Shown piece after piece: positions 51,334-60,425 of a DNA stretch of 64,000 nucleotides. The notes beneath the pieces are model-generated. The model was not told where the DNA came from, did no database searches, and saw nothing but the letters and a program-made list of their open reading frames with translations. Each line of letters begins with the position of its first letter. Position 1 is the stretch's first letter. The DNA lies in contig DATAID010000047.1 in the NCBI GenBank assembly GCA_036262835.1, positions 1 to 64,000 of the forward strand, in the 5' to 3' direction. The position numbers and the translations under genes were made by a program. This stretch comes from RBG-16-66-20 sp036262835 (GTDB taxonomy: Bacteria; Pseudomonadota; Gammaproteobacteria; Burkholderiales; SG8-39).

Positions 51334-52560
51334 TCAGGGCTTGGCGTACTCCACGAAGACGCTCTTGCCGCCCTTGATGATCCACTGCCCCATGCCGCGG
51401 CCGATCTGGTCGCCGTTCGGCGTGAAGTCGCAGGTCGAGCCGGCGCCCTGGAAGTTGACCGGCTTGCCGGCCTTGACGAGCTTGAGGGCCTCGGCGATGT
51501 CGTCCACCGCCTGTCCCGGCCCGTTGCCGACCGTGATGATTTCCTTGTGCCAGTCGACCGCCATCGGGCTCTTCGCCTTCTCCATCGCGAGCGCCGTGAT
51601 GGCGAGCTGGTCGTGCGTGTTGGGCGGGAAAAGATAGACCCGATCGGCCGGCGCGCCCATGAGCTGCAGGAAGCGCTTGTAGCCCGGCGCGCTCACGTCC
51701 GGCATCGGCTGGAAGTGGCGGATGCCTTCGGCGACCTGCGGGCCGACCGCCTGCACGAACTTGCCCTCCGCGTCGGCCATGATGGAGAGCGCGACCACCT
51801 TGCTCTCGAAGCCGCCGCGGTACACCTCCTTCATGATCGAGACGAAATCGGGCAGGAGGCCGAAGCAGAAGACCGCGTCGGGCTTCTTGCCGAAGATGCG
51901 CTCGACTTCCGCGCGGTACGAGGGCTGCTCGGGGTTGTAGATGAGCGAATCGGTCACCGTGCGGCCGGCGGCCTTCATCTTCTCCTCGAACACCTTCATG
52001 ATCGGCAGCACGAACGCGTTCTGCAGGCCCATCACGCCGACCGACTTGAAGCCGAGCTTGTCGATGGTCGCGCGGCTGATGACGATGCCCCAGTCGGTCG
52101 CCTTCATCTGGAAGCGCCACACGTAGCCCTGCGTGTCGCCCTCGGTGATGGCGTTCGCCGCGCTCGAGACCATGAGCACGGTCTTGTTCTGGATCGCGAT
52201 CGGGCGCGAGGACATGCCCTCGGGCGTGCCCCAGTAACCGATGCACGACTGCGCCTTGTGCACGTTGATGAACTTCTGCGTCAGGTTCGCGGCCACCGCC
52301 GCGCTCGACTCGGAGTCCTCGATGAAGAGCTCGAGCTTGCGGCCGAGCACGCCGCCCGCGGCGTTGATTTTCGCCGCGGTGCGCTTGGCCGCCTCGGCCA
52401 TGTCGGGACCGTAGGCGCCGGCGTTGCCGGTCATCGGCAGCCCGACGCCGATCGGGATCGGCGTCCCTTGAGCGTGCGCAAGGTTGAGATACGGCGCGCC
52501 GATCGCCGAAGCGGCGGCGGCGCCGATGGATTTGATGACGGTACGACGGTTCCTCTGCAT
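51334..52560 (-). CDS. ABC substrate-binding protein, LivK/amide-aromatic type
   Basis: This 408-aa periplasmic protein has a twin-arginine-like signal (RNRRTVIKSIGAAAAS) cleaved near residue 30. The periplasmic-binding fold type I shows PIPIGVGLPMTGNAGAYGPDM, then ELFIEDSESSAAVAANLTQKFI, typical of family 5/6 receptors. Ligands include branched-chain amino acids, amides, and aromatic acids. GGAGGG precedes the start. It is 14 nt after the LivM gene. Confidence 0.92.
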   Translation of the reverse strand: MQRNRRTVIKSIGAAAASAIGAPYLNLAHAQGTPIPIGVGLPMTGNAGAYGPDMAEAAKRTAAKINAAGGVLGRKLELFIEDSESSAAVAANLTQKFINVHKAQSCIGYWGTPEGMSSRPIAIQNKTVLMVSSAANAITEGDTQGYVWRFQMKATDWGIVISRATIDKLGFKSVGVMGLQNAFVLPIMKVFEEKMKAAGRTVTDSLIYNPEQPSYRAEVERIFGKKPDAVFCFGLLPDFVSIMKEVYRGGFESKVVALSIMADAEGKFVQAVGPQVAEGIRHFQPMPDVSAPGYKRFLQLMGAPADRVYLFPPNTHDQLAITALAMEKAKSPMAVDWHKEIITVGNGPGQAVDDIAEALKLVKAGKPVNFQGAGSTCDFTPNGDQIGRGMGQWIIKGGKSVFVEYAKP

Positions 52561-52574
52561 GGGTCCTCCCTCTC

Positions 52575-53471
52575 CTAGGCTTTAAGACGGTATTCCTGGA
52601 AAAATCCCCTCGGCTTCCAAACGAGCAAGGCAATCAGCCCGGTGCCGATGATGATGATGCGCACGGCCGCGAGCTGGTCCGAATCGAGCGCCGGGATCAC
52701 GTCCTTCAGGAAGCGCGAGCCCTCGAGCAGCACCATGACGACCGCCGCGCCGAGGATCGTGCCCAGGTGCGCGCCCCGGCCGCCCGCGATCACCGCCATG
52801 AACGCATAGGCGATGACGATGTTGGTGAACTGCGTCGGATCGATGTACTGGTAGTAGAAGCTGTGCATCGAGCCGGCGAGCCCGATGATCGCCCCGCCGA
52901 TCGCGAAGATGCGCACGCGCGCCCAGAGCACGTTCTTGCCGAGCGTGGCGGCCACCACATCGTCCTCCCGCACCGCGCGCACCAGGCGCCCGAACGGGGA
53001 GCGCGCGATGAGGCGCAGCAACCCGTAGGTGCCAAAGAGCAGCACGAGCGAGAGCCCGAGCATGAAGTACTGGTACTGGTCGGCCGGGATCGAGCCGCCG
53101 AACGGCCGCGGGATGCCGGCAAGGCCGAGCGCGCCCTTGGTGAGCCAGTCCTCGTTCAGCGCGAGGAGCCGCAGCATCTCGCCCACGCCCAGGGTCACGA
53201 TCGCGAAATAGTCCTCCTCCGTGACCCGCAGCGTGATGAGCGCCACCAGGCCGCATACCGCGCCGACGATCGCCATGGCGCCGAGCGCGGCGAAGAACGT
53301 GTTCGCGCCCGCCTTCAACATGAGGAGCGCCGCTGCATAGGCGCCCAGCGCATAGAAGCCGGTGAGGCCGAAATTGACCATCCCGCCCTGCCCCCACTGG
53401 AAATTGAGCGCGAGCGCGAGGACCGCGGAGAAGCAGACCACGATCGTCATGAGGATGAGGAAGGAGATCAT
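52575..53471 (-). CDS. ABC permease LivM
   Basis: This 298-aa permease of the branched-chain amino acid family has eight or nine helices. The signature reads LALALNFQWGQGGMVNFGLTGFYALGAY near residue 18, and the coupling region is RSPFGRLVRAVREDDVVAATLGKN near 158. The start overlaps the LivH stop as ATGA. Confidence 0.93.
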   Translation of the reverse strand: MISFLILMTIVVCFSAVLALALNFQWGQGGMVNFGLTGFYALGAYAAALLMLKAGANTFFAALGAMAIVGAVCGLVALITLRVTEEDYFAIVTLGVGEMLRLLALNEDWLTKGALGLAGIPRPFGGSIPADQYQYFMLGLSLVLLFGTYGLLRLIARSPFGRLVRAVREDDVVAATLGKNVLWARVRIFAIGGAIIGLAGSMHSFYYQYIDPTQFTNIVIAYAFMAVIAGGRGAHLGTILGAAVVMVLLEGSRFLKDVIPALDSDQLAAVRIIIIGTGLIALLVWKPRGFFQEYRLKA

Positions 53472-54328
53472 TTGCGGATGTAGGGTTGTCCGAAGAGTCC
53501 CTGCGGCCGGAAGATGAGGACGATGGCGATCGCGACGAGCGGCACGCCGATCCGGTAGTTGGGCGGGATGACGAGCGTGGAGAGCTCGCTCACCACGCCG
53601 ATCGAGAGCGCGCCCACGAACGCGCCGAGCGGGCTCCCCAGGCCGCCGAGGATCGCCGCCGCGAAGACGCTGATGAGGTAGTTGGAGCCCATCGGCGGCT
53701 CGAGCGCGCGGTCCATGCCGATGAGCACCCCGCCCAGGCCGAGCAGGACCCCGGCGATGAACCAGGTCCAGCGGATGACCCTCGGGCTCTCGATCCCGCG
53801 CGCGAGCGCGAGCGCCGGATTGTCGGCCACGGCGCGCATCGCGCGGCCCATCGGCATCCGGGTCAGCAGCACCCACATCGCGACCATGGCGGTGGTCGCG
53901 GTGGCGATCGTGATCATCTGCTCGTGGTTCATGCGCACGTCGGCGAAACGGAAGGGCCGCGCGAGCTCCATGACGAAGCCGCGCGCCGAATTGCCGTAGG
54001 CGAAGCGCGCCACGTTCTCGAGGATGAAGCCCAGGCCGAGCGAGGCGACCATGAGCGTGATGCCGCCGCGCTCGCGCAGCGGCTTGAAGGTGAGCTGGTC
54101 GATGCCGATGCACAGGGCGCCCATGAGGAGCGCCGCCACGGGCACCGCGGCGAGCATCGGCCAGCCGAGCTGCGCGTTCAGCGCGAAGGTCAGGTAGGCG
54201 GCGACGGTCATCATCGCGCCCACGGCGAAGTTCGGGAACTTGAGCACGCCGAAAAGCAGCGTCACCGCGAGCGCCGGGAGCGTCATGATGACGCCGGTGA
54301 CGATGCCGTTGAAGAGGGTCTGGACCAC
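53468..54328 (-). CDS. ABC permease LivH
   Basis: This 286-aa permease has eight helices, starting MVQTLFNGIVTGVIMTLPALAVTLLFGVLKFPNFAVGA. The EAA-like coupling segment is TRMPMGRAMRAVADNPALALARGI near 148. It pairs with LivM in the membrane. It lies 3 nt after the LivF gene. Confidence 0.93.
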   Translation of the reverse strand: MVQTLFNGIVTGVIMTLPALAVTLLFGVLKFPNFAVGAMMTVAAYLTFALNAQLGWPMLAAVPVAALLMGALCIGIDQLTFKPLRERGGITLMVASLGLGFILENVARFAYGNSARGFVMELARPFRFADVRMNHEQMITIATATTAMVAMWVLLTRMPMGRAMRAVADNPALALARGIESPRVIRWTWFIAGVLLGLGGVLIGMDRALEPPMGSNYLISVFAAAILGGLGSPLGAFVGALSIGVVSELSTLVIPPNYRIGVPLVAIAIVLIFRPQGLFGQPYIRK

Positions 54329-54331
54329 CGT

Positions 54332-55051
54332 TTACGCGTCCAGCGCCCGGGCATCGCCCAGGTAGAGGCTGTTCAGCTCCTTCATGCCGAGCACCTCGCC
54401 CGCCGGCGCGCAGGCGCGCACGCGGCCGCCCGCGAGCACGATGCAGGTGTCGGAGATGCGCAGCGCCTCGACCGCGTTCTGCTCGATCATGAGCACGCTC
54501 ACGCCGAGCGAGTTCACCTTCTTCACCCGGTCGAAGAGCTCGCTCATGAGGAGCGGCGAAAGCCCCGCCGAGGGCTCGTCCAGCATCAGCACCTTCGGCC
54601 GCACCGTGAGCGCGCAGGCAAAAGCGAGCATCTGGCGCTGGCCGCCGCTCAGGTTGCCCGCTTTTCTCGAATAGAAGGAAACAAGTTCAGGAAAGAGCGC
54701 GACCACTTCATCGTCCATCTTCCGCCCTCGCCCCATGAACTCGCAGGCGATCTTCAGGTTCTCGAGCACGGTGAGGTTGCGAAAGACGTTGTATTCCTGC
54801 GGCACGTAGGCAAGGCCGGCGAGCACGCGCTTCGGGGGCGAAAGACCGCCGAGCACCTGGCCGTCGAGCTCGATTCTTCCCTGCCGGGCGGGCAGCAGCC
54901 CGGCGAGCGTCTTCACGAACGTGGACTTCCCGGAGCCGTTCGGGCCGATCACGGTGACGATGCGGCCCTGCGGGAGCGCCACGTCGATGCCCTTGAGGAT
55001 GTCGCCCGCGCCGTAGCCGGCGTGAAGGCCGGCGACCGAAAGAATGTTCAT
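54332..55051 (-). CDS. ABC ATPase LivF
   Basis: This 239-aa ATPase has Walker A GPNGSGKST near residue 37, Q-loop YVPQEYNVFRNLTV, signature LSGGQRQMLAFA near 137 and Walker B VLMLDEPSAGLSP. The start at 55051 was chosen because it gives the family MNILSVAGLHAGYG and an ATGA overlap with LivG. Confidence 0.94.
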   Translation of the reverse strand: MNILSVAGLHAGYGAGDILKGIDVALPQGRIVTVIGPNGSGKSTFVKTLAGLLPARQGRIELDGQVLGGLSPPKRVLAGLAYVPQEYNVFRNLTVLENLKIACEFMGRGRKMDDEVVALFPELVSFYSRKAGNLSGGQRQMLAFACALTVRPKVLMLDEPSAGLSPLLMSELFDRVKKVNSLGVSVLMIEQNAVEALRISDTCIVLAGGRVRACAPAGEVLGMKELNSLYLGDARALDA

Positions 55052-55803
55052 GCGGCCTTCCCGAGGTAGGCGCTCATCACCTCGGCGTTCGCCGCGATCT
55101 CGCGGAAGGTGCCGCGCGTGAGGTTGCGGCCCTGCGCGAGCACGTAGATCGGCGCGCAAAGGCGCGCGATCATGTCCATGTCGTGCTCGATGATCGCGAA
55201 GGTGAGGCCCTGGTTGCGAAGCCCGAGGATCGTCTGGCCGAGCGCCTCGGTCATCGCGGGACTGACGCCGGCCGTCGGTTCATCGAGCAGGATGAGCTTG
55301 GGCTCGAGCATGAGCGCGCGCGAGATCTCGAGCAGGCGCTTCTGCCCGCCGGAGAGATTCTTTGCCGGCTCGTTGGCGAGGCCCCACAGGTTCACCTGCT
55401 CGAGGAGCTTGCGCGCCTTGCCGACGGCGGCGCGCTCCTCGGCCCGGACGCGGCCGGGCTGCAGCAGGCAGCGCCACAGCGCCTCGCCGCTCTGGTGCGG
55501 GCTCGCGAGCAGCATGTTCTCGAGCACGGTCAGCTCGCCCAACTCCCTGGAAATCTGGAACGTGCGCACGAGGCCGATGCTCGCGCGCTCATCCGCCCTC
55601 AGCCCGAGGATGCTGCGGCCCTCGAAGACGACGTCGCCCGACTCGGGCGCGAGCAGCCCGCCGAGCACGTTGAAGAGCGTCGACTTGCCCGCGCCGTTCG
55701 GGCCGATGATGCCGGTGATGCTGTGGCGCGCGATCTCGAGCGAGCAGCCCGAGAGCGCCTCGAAACCGCCGAACGACTTCACGAGGGCGCTCGCGGTCAG
55801 CAT
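55048..55803 (-). CDS. ABC ATPase LivG
   Basis: This 251-aa ATPase has Walker A GPNGAGKSTLFN near 34, a long LivG-type insertion after LVRTFQISRELGELTVLENM, the signature LSGGQKRLLEISRAL near 145, and Walker B LILLDEPTAGVSP. It completes the importer. It lies 10 nt after the LysR gene. Confidence 0.94.
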   Translation of the reverse strand: MLTASALVKSFGGFEALSGCSLEIARHSITGIIGPNGAGKSTLFNVLGGLLAPESGDVVFEGRSILGLRADERASIGLVRTFQISRELGELTVLENMLLASPHQSGEALWRCLLQPGRVRAEERAAVGKARKLLEQVNLWGLANEPAKNLSGGQKRLLEISRALMLEPKLILLDEPTAGVSPAMTEALGQTILGLRNQGLTFAIIEHDMDMIARLCAPIYVLAQGRNLTRGTFREIAANAEVMSAYLGKAA

Positions 55804-55813
55804 CGGCGCGAGC

Positions 55814-56725
55814 CTACTTGCGGCGCTTCAATTCGACGACCGGCTGCCGGCCCCAGACCGCGTTCACCGCGTCGAGGAGCGCCGCGATCACCGCGTCGCC
55901 GTCGCGGCCGCGCCCGTAGATGAAGGAAAGCCGGGTCGAAGGCGTCGCGCCTTCCCAGAGATGCAGCTTTCCTTCGGCGGCGGCGGCGCGCGCGAGGTCC
56001 TCGCGCATGAGGCCCAGGCCGATGCCCGCCTTGACGAGCGTGGAGATCGTCGATTCCTGGTCGGCCTCCACCACGGTCGCGGGGTGGATGCCGAGCGGCT
56101 CGAAAAGGCTCGCCTGCATCTGCTCGTGGGGCGAGTGCTGCGGCGGCCGCACCCAGGGCAGCGCCGCGATGCGCCGCAGGTCGGCGCCCTCGACGCGCGC
56201 CGCCCAGCCGGAAGGCGCGACGACGCGGTAAGGGATCTCTTCCAGCTCGATCACGCGCAGGTTGCCGTGAAAGAAGCTGCCGCCCAGGGAAAAGGCGCCA
56301 TCGAGCGCGCCGTTGCTCACGCTCTCGGCGGCCCAGGTCGAGATGCCGTGCTGGAGCCGCACATCGAGCCAGGGATGGCGCTCGAGCAGCGTGCTGACGA
56401 GCGGCCCGAGGCGAATGACGGCCGGGTCGAGGATCGTGCCGATGCGGGCCTTGCCGGTGAGGTGGCCTTCGAGCTGCTTGGCGGCTTTCCTGAATTCCGC
56501 GGCCTGCCCGACGACCGCTTTGGCCTGCGGCAGCAGCGCCTCGCCCGCCTTGGTGAGCCGCACGCCGGCCGGACCGCGCTCGAAGAGCTTGAGCTCCAGC
56601 TGGTCCTCGAGCGCCTTGATCTGGCCGCTCACCGCGGGCTGGCTCAGATGCAGCAGCGCGCCCGCCTTGGTGAGGTGACCCTGCTCCGCGACCGTGACGA
56701 AGGTGCGCAGCAGGTAGAGCTCCAT
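55814..56725 (-). CDS. LysR-type transcriptional regulator
   Basis: This 303-aa regulator has the N-terminal helix-turn-helix (MELYLLRTFVTVAEQGHLTKAGALLHLSQPAVSGQIKALE, residues 1-40, split here by segment) and a periplasmic-binding-like effector domain from about 90. LysR regulators are usually divergent from targets; this one is co-directional and sits between the Rieske oxygenase (1 nt gap) and LivG. It probably senses the transported compound or its product. Confidence 0.93.
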   Translation of the reverse strand: MELYLLRTFVTVAEQGHLTKAGALLHLSQPAVSGQIKALEDQLELKLFERGPAGVRLTKAGEALLPQAKAVVGQAAEFRKAAKQLEGHLTGKARIGTILDPAVIRLGPLVSTLLERHPWLDVRLQHGISTWAAESVSNGALDGAFSLGGSFFHGNLRVIELEEIPYRVVAPSGWAARVEGADLRRIAALPWVRPPQHSPHEQMQASLFEPLGIHPATVVEADQESTISTLVKAGIGLGLMREDLARAAAAEGKLHLWEGATPSTRLSFIYGRGRDGDAVIAALLDAVNAVWGRQPVVELKRRK

Positions 56726-56726
56726 C

Positions 56727-57791
56727 TCAGGCCGCCTTCTGCGACACGGGGGGTGCCACTACCTGGCCGCGATTGCCCTTCTCCATGTCCTCCAGGATCT
56801 TGCGGCAGCGGATGAGCGCCTTGTCCGAGCGCAGGAACACCTCGTGGTAGCCGTCGTCCGGGAATTCCATGTACTTCTGCTGGCGCTCGAGCGCCCACAT
56901 GTCCTCTTCCATCACCGCGGGGAAGGTCTTCGCGATCGTCGCAGTGAGCTTTTCGGACTTCGTGCTCACCCACAGGCGCCAGGTGTGGCTCACCGCGTCG
57001 ATCGGCGTGTGCGAATGGTGGATCACGTAGCCGTTCTCGTCGGCCGCGTTGCCGAGCTTGCCGGGCGCCGCGACGCGCAGCTCCACGCGCGTGAGTCCCG
57101 GGCTCACCATGTGGTGCGTGTGCCAGCGGTCCACCACCGGGTGGCCGAACCACTCGGCGTAGAACGGCGGCTGCTTGTAGTTGCTGACCTTGCGCACCGT
57201 CTTCACGGTATCCACACCGTTCATCCGCTCTTCGACGATCTCGATCGGGATCTTGCTCTGCTCGATGTCGCCGATGTTGCCGTCGTGCAGCGGGTAGAAG
57301 TGCGTGATGTCCATCAAATTCTCAATTAACAGGATGTAGTTCGCCGGAACCTTGAGCGGATCGAACATGTGCGTGTGCCACTCGGCAATCTCGGGCGTGC
57401 GCGGCGCGGTCGTGTCCCCGATCTTCGCCGGATCGCCCGGCCACACCCACACGAGTCCGTCCTGCTCGACGCACGGATACGGCCGCAGCTTCGCGCGCGT
57501 CGGGATCGGCTGGTCCAATTGCGAGGGGATGCGCACGCACTGGCCCTTCGCGTCGTAGCAAAAGCCGTGGTACGGGCACTCGAGCACGCCGTCCTGGAGG
57601 ACGACGCCCTCGGAGAGCGGCATGCGCTTGTGCACGCAGCGGTCGTCGAAGGAGGCGACCTTGCCGTCCGCGGTGCGCCAGACGAGCACCGGACGGCCGG
57701 CGATCTTGAGGCCCTTGGGCTGGTTGACGGGAAATTCGCTCGAACGGCCGGCGACGTACCAGGCGTTCTCCACGTAGCTGTTGGCGGGCAT
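56727..57791 (-). CDS. Rieske-type aromatic ring-hydroxylating oxygenase alpha subunit (VanA-like)
   Basis: This 354-aa protein has the [2Fe-2S] Rieske pair CVHKRMPL near 52 and CPYHGFCYD near 72, and the mononuclear-iron motif ENLMDITHFYPLHDG near 157 with Asp and two His. The size and order resemble VanA/phthalate-type demethylases or monooxygenases. The start at 57791 removes an upstream extension and gives MPANSYVENAWYVAG. No reductase gene is adjacent, so electron partners must come from elsewhere. It heads the uptake operon. Confidence 0.93.
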   Translation of the reverse strand: MPANSYVENAWYVAGRSSEFPVNQPKGLKIAGRPVLVWRTADGKVASFDDRCVHKRMPLSEGVVLQDGVLECPYHGFCYDAKGQCVRIPSQLDQPIPTRAKLRPYPCVEQDGLVWVWPGDPAKIGDTTAPRTPEIAEWHTHMFDPLKVPANYILLIENLMDITHFYPLHDGNIGDIEQSKIPIEIVEERMNGVDTVKTVRKVSNYKQPPFYAEWFGHPVVDRWHTHHMVSPGLTRVELRVAAPGKLGNAADENGYVIHHSHTPIDAVSHTWRLWVSTKSEKLTATIAKTFPAVMEEDMWALERQQKYMEFPDDGYHEVFLRSDKALIRCRKILEDMEKGNRGQVVAPPVSQKAA

Positions 57792-57899
57792 GGGGCTCCT
57801 CGACGGGTTCCTTGAATCCTCTCCTGCGGGGCACTTTAGGAGATGCCCAGTGAAAAAGCCAGCCGCACGGCGTGATGATGGGTATCGGCTCCAGCGATA

Positions 57900-58604
57900 A
57901 TGGCCCGCGTGATCAAGACCCTCACCCTCGACAACCCCGAGAAGTCGAACGCCCTCTCGGCAGCAGCCGTCGAGAAGCTGCTCGAAGGCGTGACCTCGGC
58001 CTGCCGGGACGGCACCGAGACCCTTGTTTTCACGGGGCAAGGCAGGAACTTCTGCGCCGGGTTCGACCTTTCCGACCTCGACACGGCGACCGACGCCGGC
58101 CTCCTCGAGCGCTTCGTGAAAATCGAAGAACTACTGCAGGCCATCTACATGGCGCCCTTCGACACCGTCTGCTGCGCGAAGGGCGCGACCTGGGGCGCGG
58201 GCGCGGACATTTTCGCGGCCTGCCGCTGGCGCTTGGCCGACGAGAGCGCGCGCTTCGCCATGCCGGGGCTGCAGTTCGGCATCGTGCTCGGCACGCGGCG
58301 CCTGGGCGCGCTGATCGGCGAAGGCGCGGCCTACGAGCTGCTGGCGAGCGGGCGGCCGATCGACGCTCACCGCGCGCTCGAGCTCGGCCTTGCGAGCGCG
58401 ATCGAGCCGGAGGCGCGCTGGCCGGCGCTGATCGAGGAGCGCCACTCGGCGCGGCGCCTCAAGGGCGAGGCGCTCGCGCGCCTTGCCGCCCAGACGCGGC
58501 GCGACACCTGCGCCGCGGACATGAAAGCGCTCGTCGAATCGGCCTCGGTGCCCGGCCTGGTGGAGCGGATCCGCCGCTATCGCGCGGGCCTGAAGAAGCG
58601 CTAG
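57900..58604 (+). CDS. Enoyl-CoA hydratase/isomerase family protein
   Basis: This 234-aa crotonase-fold protein is shorter than the usual 255-260. It has LTLDNPEKSNALSAAAVEKL near residue 8, the first oxyanion segment FCAGFDLSDLD near 51 and the second GATWGAGADIFAACRWRLA near 92. The second catalytic-glutamate region is FGIVLGTRRLGALIG, lacking the usual PELG, so activity may differ. It is divergent from the Rieske gene across 108 bp in which I see no clear promoter, and converges 4 nt onto the next gene. Confidence 0.85.
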   Translation: MARVIKTLTLDNPEKSNALSAAAVEKLLEGVTSACRDGTETLVFTGQGRNFCAGFDLSDLDTATDAGLLERFVKIEELLQAIYMAPFDTVCCAKGATWGAGADIFAACRWRLADESARFAMPGLQFGIVLGTRRLGALIGEGAAYELLASGRPIDAHRALELGLASAIEPEARWPALIEERHSARRLKGEALARLAAQTRRDTCAADMKALVESASVPGLVERIRRYRAGLKKR

Positions 58605-59119
58605 AGCTCCGATTCGATCTGCAGCGCGTCGTTCAGGCGGTTGAAGACGCCGCAGAGCGCGATGCGCGCCGTCAGCTCGACGATCTGGCGCTCGCTGAAG
58701 TGCCCTCGCAGGCGCTCGAACACGCCGTCCCGGATGCGTCCCGGCTGCTCGGTGACGAGCACCGCGTAGTCGCGCACAAGGCGCTCGCGTTCGTCCAGCC
58801 CCGGAACCTCCGGCTCGAGAATGCGCGCGACGGTCTCCGCGGGGAGGCCGAGGCCCTTCAGCACCGGCGCGTGGTGCGCGACGCAATACTTGCAGCGGTT
58901 CGCCTCGCTCGTCGCGACCACCGCGATCTCGACCAGGCGCTGCGGCAGCTCGCCCTCCTCGCGCAGGTCCTTCACCATGCCGTACAGGTGCCGCAGCACC
59001 GGCGCGGAGTGGGCGAGCACGGCGACCTGGTTGCCGAACTGCTCCGCGGCGAACTCCGCGTACAGCGGTCGAAGCTCCGGGTCCACTTTTTCACTGCTCA
59101 TGTGCGAGACGCGCGCCAT
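58601..59119 (-). CDS. AhpD/carboxymuconolactone decarboxylase-like protein
   Basis: This 172-aa protein has the peroxidase motif EANRCKYCVAHHAPVLKGLG (CxxC followed by HH) near residue 77 and the helical fold of the CMD/AhpD family. Relatives reduce peroxides or act in protocatechuate breakdown; the CxxC favours a thiol-dependent peroxidase. The start MARVSHMSSEKV may also be at the internal Met7. Confidence 0.85.
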   Translation of the reverse strand: MARVSHMSSEKVDPELRPLYAEFAAEQFGNQVAVLAHSAPVLRHLYGMVKDLREEGELPQRLVEIAVVATSEANRCKYCVAHHAPVLKGLGLPAETVARILEPEVPGLDERERLVRDYAVLVTEQPGRIRDGVFERLRGHFSERQIVELTARIALCGVFNRLNDALQIESEL

Positions 59120-59170
59120 TGTCCGGTCCTTTCGGCTTCAGAGTATGCTTGAGGCAAGGGGGAAAACACG

Positions 59171-60421
59171 ATGTCCGCCATTCTCAGCCAGCCCGGCGCG
59201 GCCGGCGCGCCGGATACGCTCGTCTACCGGCACGAAAAGACGCTGTTCGGGATCGCCGCGGTCCTCGCGGTTCTTTTCTGGATCGTGCTCATCGTCGGCA
59301 CCCTGGGGATCGCGCTCATCTATCTCCTGATCGGGTTCGTCATCTATCTCTTCGCGCAGTCGGGGCTCATCTCCTACCTGCGCGGCAACGCGGCGCGCAT
59401 CACGCGCGAGCAGTTTCCCGACCTCCATGGGCGCATCCACGACTGCTGCACGAAGCTGCACGTCCCGACCCCGCCCGAAGCCTTCCTCTTCCACGCGGGC
59501 GGGGTGTTCAACGCGTTCGCCGCGCGCTTCCTCGGCCGCAATTACCTCGTCCTCTATTCCGACGTGGTGGATGCGCTCGAGCCGCATCCGGACGCGCTCA
59601 ATTTCTACATCGGGCACGAGCTCGGCCACATCCGGCGCGGGCACCTCGCCTGGGGGCCGGTGCTCTTCCCCGCGCTCATCCTGCCGCTCCTCGGCGCCGC
59701 GTACTCGCGGGCGCGCGAGTACACCTGCGACCTGCACGGGCTCGCCTGCTCGCCCTCGCGCGAGACCGCCGCGCGCGCGCTCGCGGCGCTCGCGGCCGGC
59801 GGCAAGCGCTGGCAGAGCGTGGACCTGCCGCGCATCGCGGCCGAGAGCGATTTCACCTCGGGCTTCTGGATGTCGTTCCACGAGCTCGTCAGCGGCTATC
59901 CGTGGCTGGTGAAGCGCATCGCGCGCGTGCTCGGCCCCGAGCACGAGGCGCGCATTCCCGGCCGCCAGCCGCTCGCCTACCTCCTCGCGATCTTCGTCCC
60001 GCGCGCGGGCGCGGGCGGCGCAGGCGCGGCCCTCGTCGTCGTCGCGATCATCGGCATCCTCGCCGCGGTCGCCATCCCGGCGTACCAGGACTACGTGACG
60101 CGCGCCAAGGTGGCGCAGGCCATCAACGACGCACAGACCGCGACTGCCGCCGTCAGCGCGCACTTCGAGCGCACCAAGGCGGTGCCGGGCACGCTGGAGG
60201 AAGCCGGCTTCAAGCCGCAGGCGAGCGCGGGGCTCGGCAGCTGGAGCGTGGATCAGCGCGGGATGGTGAGATTCCAGTTCGCCATGTCGCCGCTGGATGG
60301 CAAGGTCATCGTCTTCATCCCGACCTTGAACGCGCAGAAGCAGGTCGTCTGGCGCTGCGCGGGCGAATCGGTCGAGCCGCGCTACCTGCCGCAGTCCTGC
60401 CGCCAGCAGGCGCCGCAGTAA
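59171..60421 (+). CDS. M48-family metalloprotease fused to a type IV pilin-like domain
   Basis: This 416-aa protein starts with two membrane helices (about residues 25-65), then an M48 peptidase domain with HELGH near 158 and the downstream third-ligand region REYTCDLHG near 190. After a predicted helix at about 286-305 it ends in a pilin-like segment, VVVAIIGILAAVAIPAYQDYVTRAKV near 293, followed by about 100 aa of pilin globular type. The GFTLIE prepilin cleavage site is absent, so it is probably not processed. The frame is continuous across the junction. Confidence 0.85.
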   Translation: MSAILSQPGAAGAPDTLVYRHEKTLFGIAAVLAVLFWIVLIVGTLGIALIYLLIGFVIYLFAQSGLISYLRGNAARITREQFPDLHGRIHDCCTKLHVPTPPEAFLFHAGGVFNAFAARFLGRNYLVLYSDVVDALEPHPDALNFYIGHELGHIRRGHLAWGPVLFPALILPLLGAAYSRAREYTCDLHGLACSPSRETAARALAALAAGGKRWQSVDLPRIAAESDFTSGFWMSFHELVSGYPWLVKRIARVLGPEHEARIPGRQPLAYLLAIFVPRAGAGGAGAALVVVAIIGILAAVAIPAYQDYVTRAKVAQAINDAQTATAAVSAHFERTKAVPGTLEEAGFKPQASAGLGSWSVDQRGMVRFQFAMSPLDGKVIVFIPTLNAQKQVVWRCAGESVEPRYLPQSCRQQAPQ

Positions 60422-60425
60422 TGCC

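Noticed and set aside
57792..57899. GATAAT near the enoyl-CoA hydratase start as a promoter -10 box
   Set aside because: It overlaps the ATG itself, so it could not drive this start, and there is no matching -35.
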